NCBI GenBank assembly: GCA_963791325.1
Contig: CAWBRU010000015.1
Coordinates: 1-64,000, forward strand
Source: JBEVJK01 sp963791325
GTDB taxonomy: Bacteria; Pseudomonadota; Alphaproteobacteria; Rhizobiales; Rhizobiaceae
DNA length: 64,000 nucleotides
Direction of reading: 5' to 3'
Shown: positions 26,410 through 36,016 of the stretch, piece after piece
How the letters are laid out: every line of letters starts with the position of its first letter
Numbering within the stretch: the first letter of the stretch is position 1
Notes under the pieces: model-generated
Told to the model about the DNA's origin: nothing
Seen by the model: only the letters and a program-made list of their open reading frames with translations
The model's database searches: none
Program-made: the position numbers and the translations under genes

Positions 26410-26640
26410 GCCGTCGCCTTCCCCTTCCGAGAACCCCCAGCTTGGGAGCCTTGGCCAACAACTCACCTCGACGCCATCGATAAAGGAGATTTGGCGCCAC
26501 GCCACGTAGCCGAGCAATCGACGATACCGTCTCACCCGGAAGGAACTTTCCTCGATGATCTGAAGCTTCTGTTCGGTCGTCCAGTGTCGGCGGCGTGCCT
26601 CGCCGGTGATCAGTTCGATCCGTCGATAATCGTCAGCCAT
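26410..26640 (-). mobile_element. IS3-family OrfA remnant
   Basis: The minus strand starts MADDYRRIELITGEARRR then HWTTEQKLQIIEES, the typical beginning of IS3-group OrfA proteins with their helix-turn-helix. After a shift the next frame gives FLPGETVSSIARLRGVAPNL then LYRWRRGELLA, the recognition helix and its follow-up. The end and OrfB are missing. It has destroyed the exported-protein gene at 26284. Confidence 0.65.
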
Positions 26641-26815
26641 TAGCCTGTGCTTGAGGATAGACTTAAGCCTCCCGCGCTAGGCCGATTGTCCGGTCGAAAT
26701 GGGGGCCAGTTCAGAAGAGGTCCTGGCCCGTATTGAGAGGCTGGAGGCCGTCACCGCAAAGCGCTAGATGCATGCCTCCCCCAATCAAACGGTACGAATT
26801 GGCCAAATCCCGGAC

Positions 26816-27013
26816 CTAAGGACCCTCGGTCTTATCCAACGCTGCTGAGACCGTTTGGCGAAGACGCTCGGCCATGTCACTGCTGAGGTGAAGGCGAACC
26901 CTACCTCCGCGGACATCTGTCAACGTGATCGCAACAACATCTATCGAGGGACTGTCGTCCAATTCAACGGCCGTCACTCTGAATTCATGCTGGTTCTGCC
27001 GTCCATTGGCCAT
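26816..27013 (-). CDS. Small conserved-looking hypothetical protein
   Basis: A 65-residue product from the ATG at 27013, with AGGGAGA eight bases upstream. The sequence EFRVTAVELDDSPSIDVVAI then TLTDVRGGRVRLHLSSDMAE and a last helix RLRQTVSAALDK suggests four strands and a helix. No named family. It is followed on the same strand, further upstream in the window, by two other small genes. Confidence 0.6.
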   Translation of the reverse strand: MANGRQNQHEFRVTAVELDDSPSIDVVAITLTDVRGGRVRLHLSSDMAERLRQTVSAALDKTEGP

Positions 27014-27168
27014 CGTTCTCTCCCTGCCGTTGGCCTCGCTAAATGGCAAATGTCTACGGCGCTCTGTCGTTCCTCTGCAATGATTGTTGGCCTTCTCTGC
27101 GATCTCAAGCAGCGCGTGGCCTGGGGGGTGTGCCGCCGCGGAGAACAGGCTGGACGGGCCGCCCCGAG

Positions 27169-27396
27169 TCAATTGGGGCTGGTAGATTCTATGATCTGCC
27201 CCTTAAGGAGACCGTACTCCTCGAGCCCGCGCGGTAGAGCATCAGCGCGAACTTCCCTTGCATCTGGGACCATATTCATTACCCAGAGTTTTGCTTCCTG
27301 CAAATCAGCTATGCCCGCGAGGAAACCACGGCGTCGACCTCGATCATCCAATGTGATCAGCCATCCCTCTGGCGTCTGAGGCTCTCGCTCAATCAT
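27169..27396 (-). CDS. Small hypothetical protein
   Basis: A 75-residue product whose ATG overlaps the stop of the gene before it (GATGATTGA). It reads PQTPEGWLITLDDRGRRRGF, LAGIADLQEAKLWVMNMVPD, ALPRGLEEYGLLKGQIIES. The overlap indicates translation coupling with 27389-27562. Unrecognised. Confidence 0.6.
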   Translation of the reverse strand: MIEREPQTPEGWLITLDDRGRRRGFLAGIADLQEAKLWVMNMVPDAREVRADALPRGLEEYGLLKGQIIESTSPN

Positions 27397-27562
27397 CTAT
27401 GCTCGCATCGACCATCTCCGCGGCTTGGTGAGCGATCTCCTTGGCGATCGTCACCACAGGATCACTCGGCAGCGCTTCGTTCAAAGGAAGCTTGGTCCTG
27501 CTTTTCGCGCCTTTCCGGGCCTTCTGGGCTCTATTACCTTTCCGTTTCCTGTCCTTCGCCAT
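27389..27562 (-). CDS. Small basic protein, first of a coupled pair
   Basis: A 57-residue product too short for many gene finders: very basic start MAKDRKRKGNRAQKARKG then SRTKLPLNEALPSDPVVTIA and KEIAHQAAEMVDASIDD. Its stop overlaps the next ATG. The basic first half could bind nucleic acid. Start site is weak. Confidence 0.5.
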   Translation of the reverse strand: MAKDRKRKGNRAQKARKGAKSRTKLPLNEALPSDPVVTIAKEIAHQAAEMVDASIDD

Positions 27563-27763
27563 AGATGTGCCTGCGCGTCGTTCTAGCCGATGATCCCCAC
27601 CCTCCGGGTCGAAACTGCCCAGCAGTTGGGCTGTTCCCTATCCCGGCCCGCGGAGCGTGTTCAGCCGCTTGCCGGGGTCAGAGTGTCGGCCGGAGCGGAT
27701 CGCTGCATGACCGCCTCAGCTCTTCAAGGTCTGCCAGGCAGGAACTGATGGAATAGGTGCCTC

Positions 27764-28693
27764 TTAGTGACCAAACCTTGGACTTGGCATCTCAGCGACC
27801 TTTCTTCGATTCTGATAGGCCAGGAGCATGCCCAACCCAGCCAACCCAAGAAGCACGGCGTTGCTGATCAACATGGTCCGCATATTTTCCGAATGAGGCT
27901 GGCCGTCTGCCTCGCGAGTCCCGGATCCGGGCTCCGCCATCTTGCGATGCTGTTCGGCCAGGAGCCCGGCCGGTGTGACATGAGCCGCCGCCACCTGGAG
28001 CTTGTTCTTCCAGCCGCTGATGACCTGCTCGTCACCATTCAATGCAGCCTTCAGCCCAACCTTGGCAACGTCCGCGGGATCATCCTTCTCGGCCTGACCG
28101 ACTGCGGTGTCGAGCATGTCGGCCCGTTCGAAGAAGCGGGTCTCGGTGGCGCCTGGCATCAATACCGTGACGCTGACACCGCTGTCCTTGAGTTCGTGCC
28201 TGAGCGCGATCGAGAACGAATCGATGAACGCCTTGGAGGCGTTGTAGACGGCTTGGAACGTGCCGGGAATGAAGCCGGCGATCGAGCCGGTAAATAGAAT
28301 CCTCCCTTCACCACGATCGAGCATGGCCCTCGCCACCCGGTGGGTCAGATAAATGGTCCCCGTGATGTTGGTATCGATCACATCTCGGATCTCCGGCCAA
28401 TCCTGCTCGACGAAGCCCTTCCCCATGCCGCGTCCGGCGTTGGCGCAGAGCAGGTCGACCGCTCTGCCGCCGAGACTTTGCAGCACGCGCTCAATTTGGT
28501 CCTCCGCCGCGAGGTCGGCCCTGATCCCTTGCACATCGACATCTGCAACCGCTCGAACAGCCTCCGCCGCGCTTTCGATCTCGGCTTCGTCGGCAACGAT
28601 GACCAGGTCGAAGTCGTGCTCCGCACACTGCTTGGCAAGCTCCAGGCCAATGCCGCTCGATGCTCCGGTAACCAAGGCAAGCTTTCGCTCCAT
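27764..28693 (-). CDS. Short-chain dehydrogenase with a C-terminal membrane tail
   Basis: About 309 residues from the ATG at 28693 (GGAGA upstream; a second ATG one codon earlier). Classical SDR: NAD(P) loop LVTGASSGIG at 7-16, NAG motif CANAGRG, catalytic serine in FTGSIAGF, and YNASK with the catalytic tyrosine and lysine. After the SDR body (about 230 residues) come a polar stretch and a hydrophobic helix NAVLLGLAGLGMLLAYQNRR. A tail-anchored SDR is unusual; it could place the enzyme at the inner membrane. Substrate unknown; the fold group resembles ketoreductases and fatty-acyl reductases. Confidence 0.85.
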   Translation of the reverse strand: MERKLALVTGASSGIGLELAKQCAEHDFDLVIVADEAEIESAAEAVRAVADVDVQGIRADLAAEDQIERVLQSLGGRAVDLLCANAGRGMGKGFVEQDWPEIRDVIDTNITGTIYLTHRVARAMLDRGEGRILFTGSIAGFIPGTFQAVYNASKAFIDSFSIALRHELKDSGVSVTVLMPGATETRFFERADMLDTAVGQAEKDDPADVAKVGLKAALNGDEQVISGWKNKLQVAAAHVTPAGLLAEQHRKMAEPGSGTREADGQPHSENMRTMLISNAVLLGLAGLGMLLAYQNRRKVAEMPSPRFGH

Positions 28694-28696
28694 CAT

Positions 28697-29051
28697 TCTC
28701 CGGATCCTTCTGCAAATTCGAGCGCCCACCCAGGTGGCTGGGCCCCCGGTCTAACCGGTCGCATCCGCGCTTGTTCCAGGAGGGCTGCAGACCCGGACTA
28801 CGCCCTAATCTGCCTAAACTCTCGAGAAAGGCAGTGGCAGGCTGAACCCGGTCTAAGACTAGGATGCCCAACCCTCAATCAGGTGCAGAGGAGAGGTAGA
28901 CCGAGAGAGTTTGAGTTGGTCGGTTGCGTGACAAACGCGAAAAAATTCGGGCGGGACACTCGGCAGAAAAGAGGGCTGGAGCTTGGAGTAAGTGGGGAGA
29001 GAAATGGGGATAAACTAGCGAATATCCAAAATAGCTTTTCATGTCAATTAG
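28697..29051. other. No gene recognised
   Basis: Relatively AT-rich towards 28990-29050 compared with its surroundings. No frame with a start and motif. Confidence 0.4.
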
Positions 29052-29225
29052 TTACTAAGCGTACGTTGCGGCATCGACATCCGCCGCGTGCAGATGTGGC
29101 TCGGCCACCAGACGCTGCAGATGACGATGCGCTACGCGCACCTCGCGACCAACGACCTCGACCCCTGCGTGGCGGTGCTCGACCGCAGCGCCGCTCAGCA
29201 AAAGCCCGAGCGCAAGGCGGGCTGA
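29052..29225 (+). pseudogene. 3' end of a tyrosine recombinase/integrase
   Basis: The frame, which opens after a stop at 29049, reads GIDIRRVQMWLGHQTLQMTM, RYAHLATNDLDPCVAVLDRS, then a basic tail. VQMWLGHQTLQMTMRYAHL carries the second conserved histidine box (LGH) and the nucleophilic tyrosine of the tyrosine-recombinase family. The catalytic arginines and the DNA-binding N-terminus are missing. It separates the gene-poor accessory region from the metabolic cluster and may mark an old integration end. Confidence 0.75.
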
Positions 29226-29537
29226 ATACCGTGCAGTTTCAGGTGAGCGCCCGCCGCTCCGGCCGGACGCCGCTGCCGCCTGCCCGGCCGACGGAGGGTC
29301 GCCGCGCCGGCTCGACGGTCCCGACGCGCTGACGAGGCGCCGCGGGCATGCAGCCAACAAGCACAAGGCCGGCCGATTGCGACGCGGAAGGCAGTCTCTC
29401 CAGCCGCCGCGGCGGCTTGCATCCGGTGTTTTGAGTTCAGCCTTGCGTTCGAGCGCAAAACCGTTTTCCACTTCGGCCGGAATTGCTAAGAGCAGCGTGA
29501 CCCGAACCGCCACTCCCGCGAGGCGAAGCGAAGAAAC
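29226..29537. other. No gene recognised
   Basis: GC-rich spacer upstream of the aminotransferase gene; presumably holds its promoter, but no clear -35/-10 pair was seen. Confidence 0.35.
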
Positions 29538-30656
29538 ATGCCAGCCGCAAGGCCGCTCCTCACGCCCCTGGTCGCTGCGCTGCCCGCCAACGTGCCGTTC
29601 GTCGGACCCGAGGCGCAGGAAAGGGCCCGCGGGCGTCCGTTCCGGGCGCGCATCGGCGCCAATGAGAGCCCGTTCGGACCGGCGCCCGGCGTCGTCGAGG
29701 CGATGGCCAAGGCCGCACCCGACATGTGGATGTATTGCGACCCCGACAATTTCGACCTCAAGGCGGGTCTCGCGCGCCATTTCGGCGTCGCTCTCGGCAA
29801 CGTCGTCGTCGGCGAGGGCATCGACGGCCTGCTCAATCTCTTGGTGCGCATGTTCGTTGCTCCGGGCGACGCGGTCGTCACCTCGCTCGGTGCCTATCCG
29901 ACCTTCAATTTCCACGTCGACGGGTTCGGCGGCCGTCTGGTTGCGGTACCGTTCGCGGACGACCGTGAGAACCTCGACGGCTTGCTTGCCGCCGTCCGCC
30001 GCGAGCGAGCGCCGCTGGTCTATCTGTCCAATCCCGACAACCCGATGGGCACGTGGTGGCCGGCGGCAGAGGTTTCCGCCTTCGCGGCCGCCCTGCCCGC
30101 GACGACGCTCTTGCTGCTCGACGAGGCCTATGGCGAGACCGCGCCGCCCGACACCCTGCCGCCGATCGATGTCGGGCAGGCCAATGTCGTGCGCCTGCGG
30201 ACGTTCTCCAAGGCCTACGGCCTCGCCGGCATCCGCTGCGGCTATGCCGTCGGCGAGGCCGGGCTGATCGCCGATGTCGAAAAGGTGCGCAACCACTACG
30301 GGGTGAGCCGGATGGCGCAGATCGCCGGGCTGGCCGCGCTGGGCGATCAGGCCTATCTCACCGCGGTGGTGGGCCGGGTCGCCGCCGGACGCGACCGCAT
30401 CGCCGCGATCGCACGCGACAACGGCCTGTTGCCGATCGCTTCGGCGACCAATTTCGTCACCATCGACTGCGGCCGCGATGGCGCCTTCGCGCTGTCGGTG
30501 CTGAAGAACCTTTTGGCCCGCGACATCTTTGCGCGCAAGCCGATGGTGCCGGTCCTCGACCGCTGCATCCGGATCAGCGTCGGGCTCGATGCCGAACTGT
30601 CGCTGCTGGCCGAGGCCTTGCCGGCAGCGCTCGCTGCCGCAGCCGCCCCGGCGTGA
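29538..30656 (+). CDS. PLP-dependent aminotransferase, HisC-like
   Basis: A 372-residue fold-type I aminotransferase. Visible are the substrate-side IGANESPFGP, the glycine-rich VGEGIDGLLN, LGAYPTFNFHVDGFG, the NPDNPMGTWW motif, LLLLDEAYGET with the PLP-binding aspartate, and the PLP lysine in RTFSKAYGLAGIRCGY. The C-terminal arginine that binds the substrate carboxylate is probably in RCIRISVGLDAE. This pattern fits histidinol-phosphate-type aminotransferases, but genes of this subgroup away from the his operon often act on other amino acids. It stands alone; a rhizobial-type repeat follows. Confidence 0.85.
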   Translation: MPAARPLLTPLVAALPANVPFVGPEAQERARGRPFRARIGANESPFGPAPGVVEAMAKAAPDMWMYCDPDNFDLKAGLARHFGVALGNVVVGEGIDGLLNLLVRMFVAPGDAVVTSLGAYPTFNFHVDGFGGRLVAVPFADDRENLDGLLAAVRRERAPLVYLSNPDNPMGTWWPAAEVSAFAAALPATTLLLLDEAYGETAPPDTLPPIDVGQANVVRLRTFSKAYGLAGIRCGYAVGEAGLIADVEKVRNHYGVSRMAQIAGLAALGDQAYLTAVVGRVAAGRDRIAAIARDNGLLPIASATNFVTIDCGRDGAFALSVLKNLLARDIFARKPMVPVLDRCIRISVGLDAELSLLAEALPAALAAAAAPA

Positions 30657-30719
30657 CCGGCCAAAGCGCGATTCGGCCGATCCGGGTCTCTCGGGCTGTG
30701 GCGCTCAACCAATGCCGGG

Positions 30720-30760
30720 AAAAGCGTCCAGGGTTTTCCGTCCGGAATTGTCGAAGAAAC
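30720..30760 (+). repeat. Intergenic repeat, copy 1
   Basis: The core TTTTCCGTCCGGAATTG and the following CGAAGA recur at 52060-52086. The core includes the palindrome TTCCGTCCGGAA-like dyad. Elements of this kind follow many genes in rhizobia. Confidence 0.6.
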
Positions 30761-30805
30761 AAAGACTTAGAGCGAAGCACCGATTCCAAGAAGAGCTGAT
30801 CCGCT

Positions 30806-31765
30806 CTAGCCTTCAGCCGCCGGCCGGGTGAGGTCGAGCTCGAACGTCTGGCCGACCAGGTCCTGGCCGAAACTGTGATGCGTGGCCTGCGCCGTCAGGC
30901 GAAAACCGGCGCGCTCGTAAAGGCGGCGGGCCGCGACGAGCACGTCGTTGGTCCACAGGGTCAACCGCAGGTAGCCCGCCCGCCGCGCCTCGCCGACGCA
31001 GCGCTCGACCAGCAGGCGGCCGATGCCATGGCCCCTGGCGAAGGCTTCGACATGCAGCAGGCGCAGCTTGGCGGTGGCCTGATCCTCGTGGACCAGCATC
31101 ACCGCCCCGACCGGCAGCCCATCGAGCTCGGCGATCCAGCAGAAGTCGCGGCCCGGCTGGTGGTGGCGCAGAAACGCCGCGCAGATCTCCGCGACCAAGG
31201 CCTCGAAACTGGCGTCCCAACCGTATTCGCCGGCGTAGAGCCTGCCCTGGGCGGACACGATCCAGCCGATGTCGCCGGCGCGATGGGGGCGCAGCGTGGC
31301 TTTGCGGCGGGCGACGCCCGCCGGCCGCGCGGTCTGCGTCAACAGCGCCGACACCGCGTCGAGCGCCTGGCCGAGCCGTGAGCGCTCATAAGGATCGAGC
31401 GGCGCGATCAGGCGGCCGACCTCACGATCGGCGGCCGACTGCAGCTCGGCCAGCGCGGCTTGCCCGGCCGACGTCAGCGTCAGCCGCCGGCGGCGCCCGT
31501 CGCTCGGATCCGATGCGGTCTCGAGCAAGCTGCGGCCGGCAAAGCCGCGCAGGATCCGCGCCAGATAGGCGGGGTCCAGACCGAGATCCTGGGCGATCTC
31601 CACCGCAGCGGCCGCACCCCGCTCTCCAAGCTCGAACAGCACCCGCGCCTCGGCCAGGCTGAAGGCACTCCGGCTCAACGTCTCGTCGAGCAGCCCCGCC
31701 GTGCGCGTGTAGCGGCGGTTGAACGCCCTGACCGCCGCAATCAGCCCGATATCCTGCTCGACCAT
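30806..31765 (-). CDS. MarR-type regulator fused to a GNAT acetyltransferase
   Basis: About 319 residues from the ATG at 31765 (GAGGCGAAG upstream; the frame is open 55 codons further but not protein-like). N-terminal winged helix (1-140): LSRSAFSLAEARVLFELGER, LGLDPAYLARILRGFAGRS and the wing SDPSDGRRRRLTLTSAG. C-terminal GNAT (about 155-319): AELDGLPVGAVMLVHEDQ, LRLLHVEAFARGHGIGRLLV with the acetyl-CoA loop, and LTLWTNDVLVAARRLYERAG. Such fusions are common in soil bacteria; target promoter and acetyl acceptor are unknown. It is divergent from cutC. Confidence 0.9.
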   Translation of the reverse strand: MVEQDIGLIAAVRAFNRRYTRTAGLLDETLSRSAFSLAEARVLFELGERGAAAAVEIAQDLGLDPAYLARILRGFAGRSLLETASDPSDGRRRRLTLTSAGQAALAELQSAADREVGRLIAPLDPYERSRLGQALDAVSALLTQTARPAGVARRKATLRPHRAGDIGWIVSAQGRLYAGEYGWDASFEALVAEICAAFLRHHQPGRDFCWIAELDGLPVGAVMLVHEDQATAKLRLLHVEAFARGHGIGRLLVERCVGEARRAGYLRLTLWTNDVLVAARRLYERAGFRLTAQATHHSFGQDLVGQTFELDLTRPAAEG

Positions 31766-32154
31766 CTTCGCCTCGCCGAATCTGAACAGCGCCTCGAAAG
31801 CTCCCTCGATCCTGGACAGAGTCAACAAAATTTCGTGGACCTGGTCCACTATTTTTTTGCTTTTCGGCGGCGATTTCGGCCTCACCTGGGCAATTCTGCC
31901 CATGGCGCCGGCGTGTCCTACGCGGCACAATCATCGTGCTCTCGCAGCCCAACCGAGAGCCTGCCCCGTCCGGCGAGCGACTCACCCCGAACCCCAACCC
32001 ACGCTCGCCGGACCCCTCCGCCCGGTCCGCCACGCGGACGTCGCGGCCAGCTGCGGAAAACAGCTTGCGCTTTCGCTGCGCCGCCCTAGTTTGGCCGCGC
32101 CGCCCGCCCGACAGCTGTTTTTAGGCGACCGGCGCGCGGCAGAAGGACGCTCAC

Positions 32155-32958
32155 ATGCCGGACCGCAATCAGCCCTCCGCAGCCTTGCCGCTGCGCGCCG
32201 TCGAGGTCTGCGTCGAGAACACCGACGGCCTGCTCGCCGCCGAGGCTGCCGGCGCCGACCGGGTCGAGCTCTGCGCCGCGCTGATCGAGGGCGGGCTGAC
32301 GCCGAGCGCCGGCATGGTCAGGCAGGCGCTGCGGCTGGGCACCGTGCCCGCCTATGTGATGGTGCGTCCGCGCGGCGGCGATTTCCTCTATACGGAGGTG
32401 GAGTACCGGGCGATGCTCGCCGATGTCGAGCTGTTCCGCGAGATGGGCGCGGCCGGCGTGGTGTTCGGCTGCCTTTCCCCCGACGGCACCATCGACGGCG
32501 AGCGCATGGCCGCGCTGACCGCTGCGGCCCGGCCGATGGCGGTCACCTGCCATCGCGCCTTCGACATGACTCGCGACCACCGCGAGGCCGTCGAGGCGCT
32601 GGTTGCTGCAGGCGTCGACCGGGTGCTCACCTCCGGCCGCCACGACACCGCGCTGGCCGGCATCGGCGTGCTTGCCGAGACCGTCGAAGCCGCCGACGGG
32701 CGGCTGGTCGTGATGGCCTGCGGCGGCTTGGACGAAACCAACATCGCCGAAGTCCAGAGGCGAAGCGGCGCGCCCGAGCTGCACTTCGCCGCGCTCACCG
32801 AGGAGCCGAGCGGCATGCGCTTCCGCAACCCTGCGCTCGGCATGGGCGGCACGGCCGTGGAACGGGAGTACCTGTTGACCGTGACCGCGACGGAACGGGT
32901 GCGGGCGGTGATCGCCGCGGCGCGCGCCGGTGCCGGCGCCGCTAGCCGACTGCCTTGA
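32155..32958 (+). CDS. cutC: CutC family protein
   Basis: The 267-residue TIM-barrel protein shows the CutC family run: VEVCVENTDGLLAAEAAGAD, RVELCAALIEGGLTPSAGMV, VMVRPRGGDFLYTEVEY, TCHRAFDMTRD, VLTSGRHDTALAG and MACGGLDETNI. CutC was named for copper tolerance, but its true activity is unsettled, and in rhizobia it lies within sugar-use loci, as here. AAGGA precedes the start. The stop overlaps the end of the convergent lactonase gene by 17 bases. Confidence 0.93.
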   Translation: MPDRNQPSAALPLRAVEVCVENTDGLLAAEAAGADRVELCAALIEGGLTPSAGMVRQALRLGTVPAYVMVRPRGGDFLYTEVEYRAMLADVELFREMGAAGVVFGCLSPDGTIDGERMAALTAAARPMAVTCHRAFDMTRDHREAVEALVAAGVDRVLTSGRHDTALAGIGVLAETVEAADGRLVVMACGGLDETNIAEVQRRSGAPELHFAALTEEPSGMRFRNPALGMGGTAVEREYLLTVTATERVRAVIAAARAGAGAASRLP

Positions 32959-34021
32959 CGCACATCGGCGTGCCGACCTCGATCGCCGCGCCGGTGTCGG
33001 AGAGCAGGCCGGTCGCAGCATCGCGGGCAAAGATCGACACCCGGTCGGCGTTCTGATTGGCCGACAAAGCGAGGCTTCCGGAAGGCGTCAGCGCCAGATT
33101 GCGCGGGGTGGCCCCGCCGCACGGCACATGGCCGATCGGCTCGAGCCGGCCACCGTCGACGGCGAAGATGGCGATGCTGTCATGGCCGCGATTGGTGCCG
33201 TAGATGAAGCAGCCGTCGGGGGAGATCTGGATGTCGGCGCAGTGGTTGCCGGCTTTCGCCGCCTCCGGCACGGCCGGCTTGCTGTCGACGGGCGCGAGTT
33301 CCCCCTCAGGGCCGAGCGCAAACGACGCCACGGTGGAATCGAGCTCGTTCATGACGAAGACGAAGCGGCCGGCAGGGTCGGACACCATGTGGCGGGGGCC
33401 GGCGCCGGGCGCAGCATGCTGCTCGCCGAGGCGGGTCAGGCTGCCGTCCTCGCCGAGCCGGTAGCGAACCAGCCGGTCGATGCCGAGGTCGGCGACCAGG
33501 AGAATGCCCCCGTCGAGCTCCAGCACGCTGTGGGCATGGCTGCGCTCCTGGCGCTCCCGGTTCGGGCCGGTGCCGCGGTGCGCGGCACTTGCCAGCGGCG
33601 CGGTGAGCGCCCCGTCGGGACCGATCCCGAACACCACCAGCGACTGGTCCGGCCCGCCCTCGCCCATGCCGTAGTTGACGACCAGGAGCTTGCTGCCGTC
33701 CTTGGTCACCGCGTTGTGGGCGGTGATCGAGCCGAGCGCCGGCTGCTTGTTCAAATAGCGCAGTCCGGCCGCCCGGTCGAACGCATAGGCCGAGACCACG
33801 CCCTCGCGCCAGGCGAACACCTCTGAATTTGTATAGACATATTTGCCGTCGGCGCAGACCGACAGGAACGACGGATTGTCGACCTCGTCGGTCTCGGCGA
33901 GCAGCGTGACGCGCAAGCTCGCTTCGTCGAGGCCGAACACCGCCAGGCCCTTGCCGCGCGCACCTTGGAAATAAGGCGCGGCGCGATTGAGGCTGCCGAC
34001 GAACAGCGTGAGATCGCCCAT
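32942..34021 (-). CDS. Lactonase family protein (seven-bladed beta-propeller)
   Basis: The 359-residue product belongs to the 6-phosphogluconolactonase-like propeller family: TLFVGSLNRAAPYFQG at the start, repeated blade units such as NPSFLSVCADGKYVYTNSEV, SITAHNAVTKDGSKLLVVNY, GAGPRHMVSDPAGRFVFVMN and CGGATPRNLALTPSGSLALS. AAGGAGG precedes the ATG. No signal peptide, so cytoplasmic. In the setting of an aldose oxidation cluster it may open a sugar lactone, alongside the amidohydrolase at 41891. Intact. Confidence 0.92.
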   Translation of the reverse strand: MGDLTLFVGSLNRAAPYFQGARGKGLAVFGLDEASLRVTLLAETDEVDNPSFLSVCADGKYVYTNSEVFAWREGVVSAYAFDRAAGLRYLNKQPALGSITAHNAVTKDGSKLLVVNYGMGEGGPDQSLVVFGIGPDGALTAPLASAAHRGTGPNRERQERSHAHSVLELDGGILLVADLGIDRLVRYRLGEDGSLTRLGEQHAAPGAGPRHMVSDPAGRFVFVMNELDSTVASFALGPEGELAPVDSKPAVPEAAKAGNHCADIQISPDGCFIYGTNRGHDSIAIFAVDGGRLEPIGHVPCGGATPRNLALTPSGSLALSANQNADRVSIFARDAATGLLSDTGAAIEVGTPMCVKAVG

Positions 34022-34252
34022 GGCGTCCGCCTCCTTCCCTACCCTCGGTTCTTATCTGAAGGTTCTCTTTGCTAGTAAGCGGAAATGGCGGGATCCTGTC
34101 AATTGTGGCGACGAGCGCCCGCTCGGCCCTCAACTCGACGTGCGGTCCTCCGCGAAGGCGCAGCGAAAACCCGTCGAGGATCCGAGTTTCCCCTTGAACA
34201 CGCGCTCCATATGTGAAAACTTTATTTATAAAGGAATTGGGGAGGAGCCGAC

Positions 34253-34843
34253 ATGACCCTTGGCCGTGCGCGCGGCTCGGGCTGCCGATGAGCGATTTTG
34301 CGCCGACGGTGGGGGTCTCGTCCACCCATCCGACCGACATGCCGGCCGACGCACAGCGATCTGCCGGTGTGGAATGCCGAGAACTGGTTCTACGAGGACT
34401 GGCCGGTCGGCCAGAAGATCCGCTCGCTGCGGCGGACGATCTCCGAGGGAGACAGCCATCTGTTCAACAGCTTGGTCCTCGACATTCACCCTTATGTGCA
34501 GGATCAGATGTTCGCGCAGAGCGAGGGCGTATTCGGCAAGCGGCTGGTCGCCGGGCGCGTTCGTCTTCTCGGCAGGCCTCGGGCTCGTCGCGACCAACTG
34601 CGTCAACGCCTTTTCCTACGGCTATGACAAGCTGCGCTTCATCAAGCCGGTGTTCATCGGCGACACGATCTACACGATCCGCAGCAACCTTGACAAGAAC
34701 GGCCGCGCTACAAGGACATGGGCCTGATCCGGGCGAGCTACGAGGTGTTCAAGGACGAGGGCGAGCTGGTGCTCTATTGCGAGCATCTGCAGACGGTGAA
34801 GTACCGCAACCCGGCCGACTTCGTCGGCAAGACGGAGCGCTAG
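34253..34843 (+). pseudogene. MaoC-like hydratase, frameshifted
   Basis: Three frames in order give SDLPVWNAENWFYEDWPVG, QKIRSLRRTISEGDSHLFNS, VFSAGLGLVATNCVNAFSYG, YDKLRFIKPVFIGDTIYTIR, then MGLIRASYEVFKDEGELVLY. This is a complete hot-dog-fold MaoC hydratase of about 160 residues. One extra G at about 34555 and one lost base at about 34705 break it; the N-terminus is also unclear although GGGGAGGAG precedes the ATG at 34253. A paralogue is intact at 50855. With the CoA-transferase behind it, hydration of an enoyl-CoA is the likely reaction. Confidence 0.8.
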
Positions 34844-34848
34844 CAGCG

Positions 34849-36016
34849 ATGCCGGGAGATCGCGAATTGCCGCTCGCCGGGCTCGTCGTCGTCGACATGA
34901 GCCAGTTCCTGTCGGGCCCGTACTGCTCGCTGCGGCTGCTCGACCTCGGGCGCCCGGGTGATCAAGATCGAGCGCCCCGACGGCGGCGACCTGTCGCGGC
35001 GGCTCTACCTCAGCGACACCGAGATCGGCGGCGACTCGACCATCTTCCACGCCATCAATCGCGGCCAAGGAAAGCCTCGCCGTCGACTTGAAGGATCCGG
35101 ACGACCTGGCAGCGCTGCGCAAGCTGCTGTCGCAGGCCGACGTGCTGATCCAGAATTTCCGGCCTGGCGTCATCGAGCGGCTCGGCCTCGACTACGACAG
35201 CGTCGCGGCGCTCAACCCGCGGCTGGTCTATGCCTCGATCAGCGGCTATGGCGAGGACGGCCCGTGGGTCAAGCGCCCGGGCCAGGACCTGCTGGCGCAG
35301 TCGCGCTCCGGGGTGATGTGGCTGAACGGCGACGAGGACCAGGGTCCGGTGCCGTTCGGCCTGGCGATCGGCGACATGCTGGCCGGCGCGGCTGCCGCCC
35401 AGGGCATCCTCGCGGCGCTGGTGCGACGCGGCGTGACCGGCAAGGGCGCCCATGTCGAGACGAGCCTGCTCGAGGCGCTGGTCGATTTCCAGTTCGAGGT
35501 GCTGACCACGCACCTCAACGACGGCCGCCGGCTGCCGCGCGCGCTCGAGCTTTCGCAGCGCCCATGCCTATCTGTCGGCGCCTTACGGCGTCTACCCGGC
35601 CAAGGACGGCTTTCTCGCTATCGCGATGACGCCGATCGCCAAACTCGCCGCCCTGCTCGACCTCGACGCGAGCTCGCGCCCTATGCGCGACGAGCCGGCG
35701 ACCTGGTTCACCGCCCGCGACGAGATCAAGGCGATCATCGCCCAGAAGATCGCGACGCGCACGATCGAGGACTGGCTGAGCGTCCTCGAGCCGGCCGATA
35801 TCTGGTGCGCCAAGGTGCTGAACTGGCCGGAGCTGCTCGACCATCGACGGCTTCAAGGCGCTCGACATGCTGCAGACCGTGACCCGCGACGACGACGTCT
35901 CGATCCTGACCACGCGCTCGCCGCTGCGCGTCGACGGCGTGCGGACCAAGGTCGATCGCGCCGCACCGCGCATCGGCGAGCACAGCGCCAGGATCCGAGC
36001 GGAGTTCGGCCTGTGA
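34849..36016 (+). pseudogene. CaiB/BaiF family CoA-transferase, frameshifted
   Basis: Joined frames read LAGLVVVDMSQFLSGPYCSL, VIKIERPDGGDLSRRLYL, LAVDLKDPDDLAALRKLLSQ, NFRPGVIERLGLDYDSVAAL, YASISGYGEDGPWVKRPGQD, LLEALVDFQFEVLTTHLNDG and AYLSAPYGVYPAKDGFLAIA. That is a full-length family III CoA-transferase (about 388 residues); the catalytic aspartate is expected in the GQD segment. Single-base insertions near 34950, 35065, 35561 and 35841 each lie in a short run of one base. The stop overlaps the GTG of the next gene (GTGA), so the operon was tightly coupled. Confidence 0.85.

Noticed and set aside
29055..30296. A 413-codon open frame on the minus strand
   Set aside because: Antisense to the aminotransferase, which has all PLP motifs, and to the integrase remnant.
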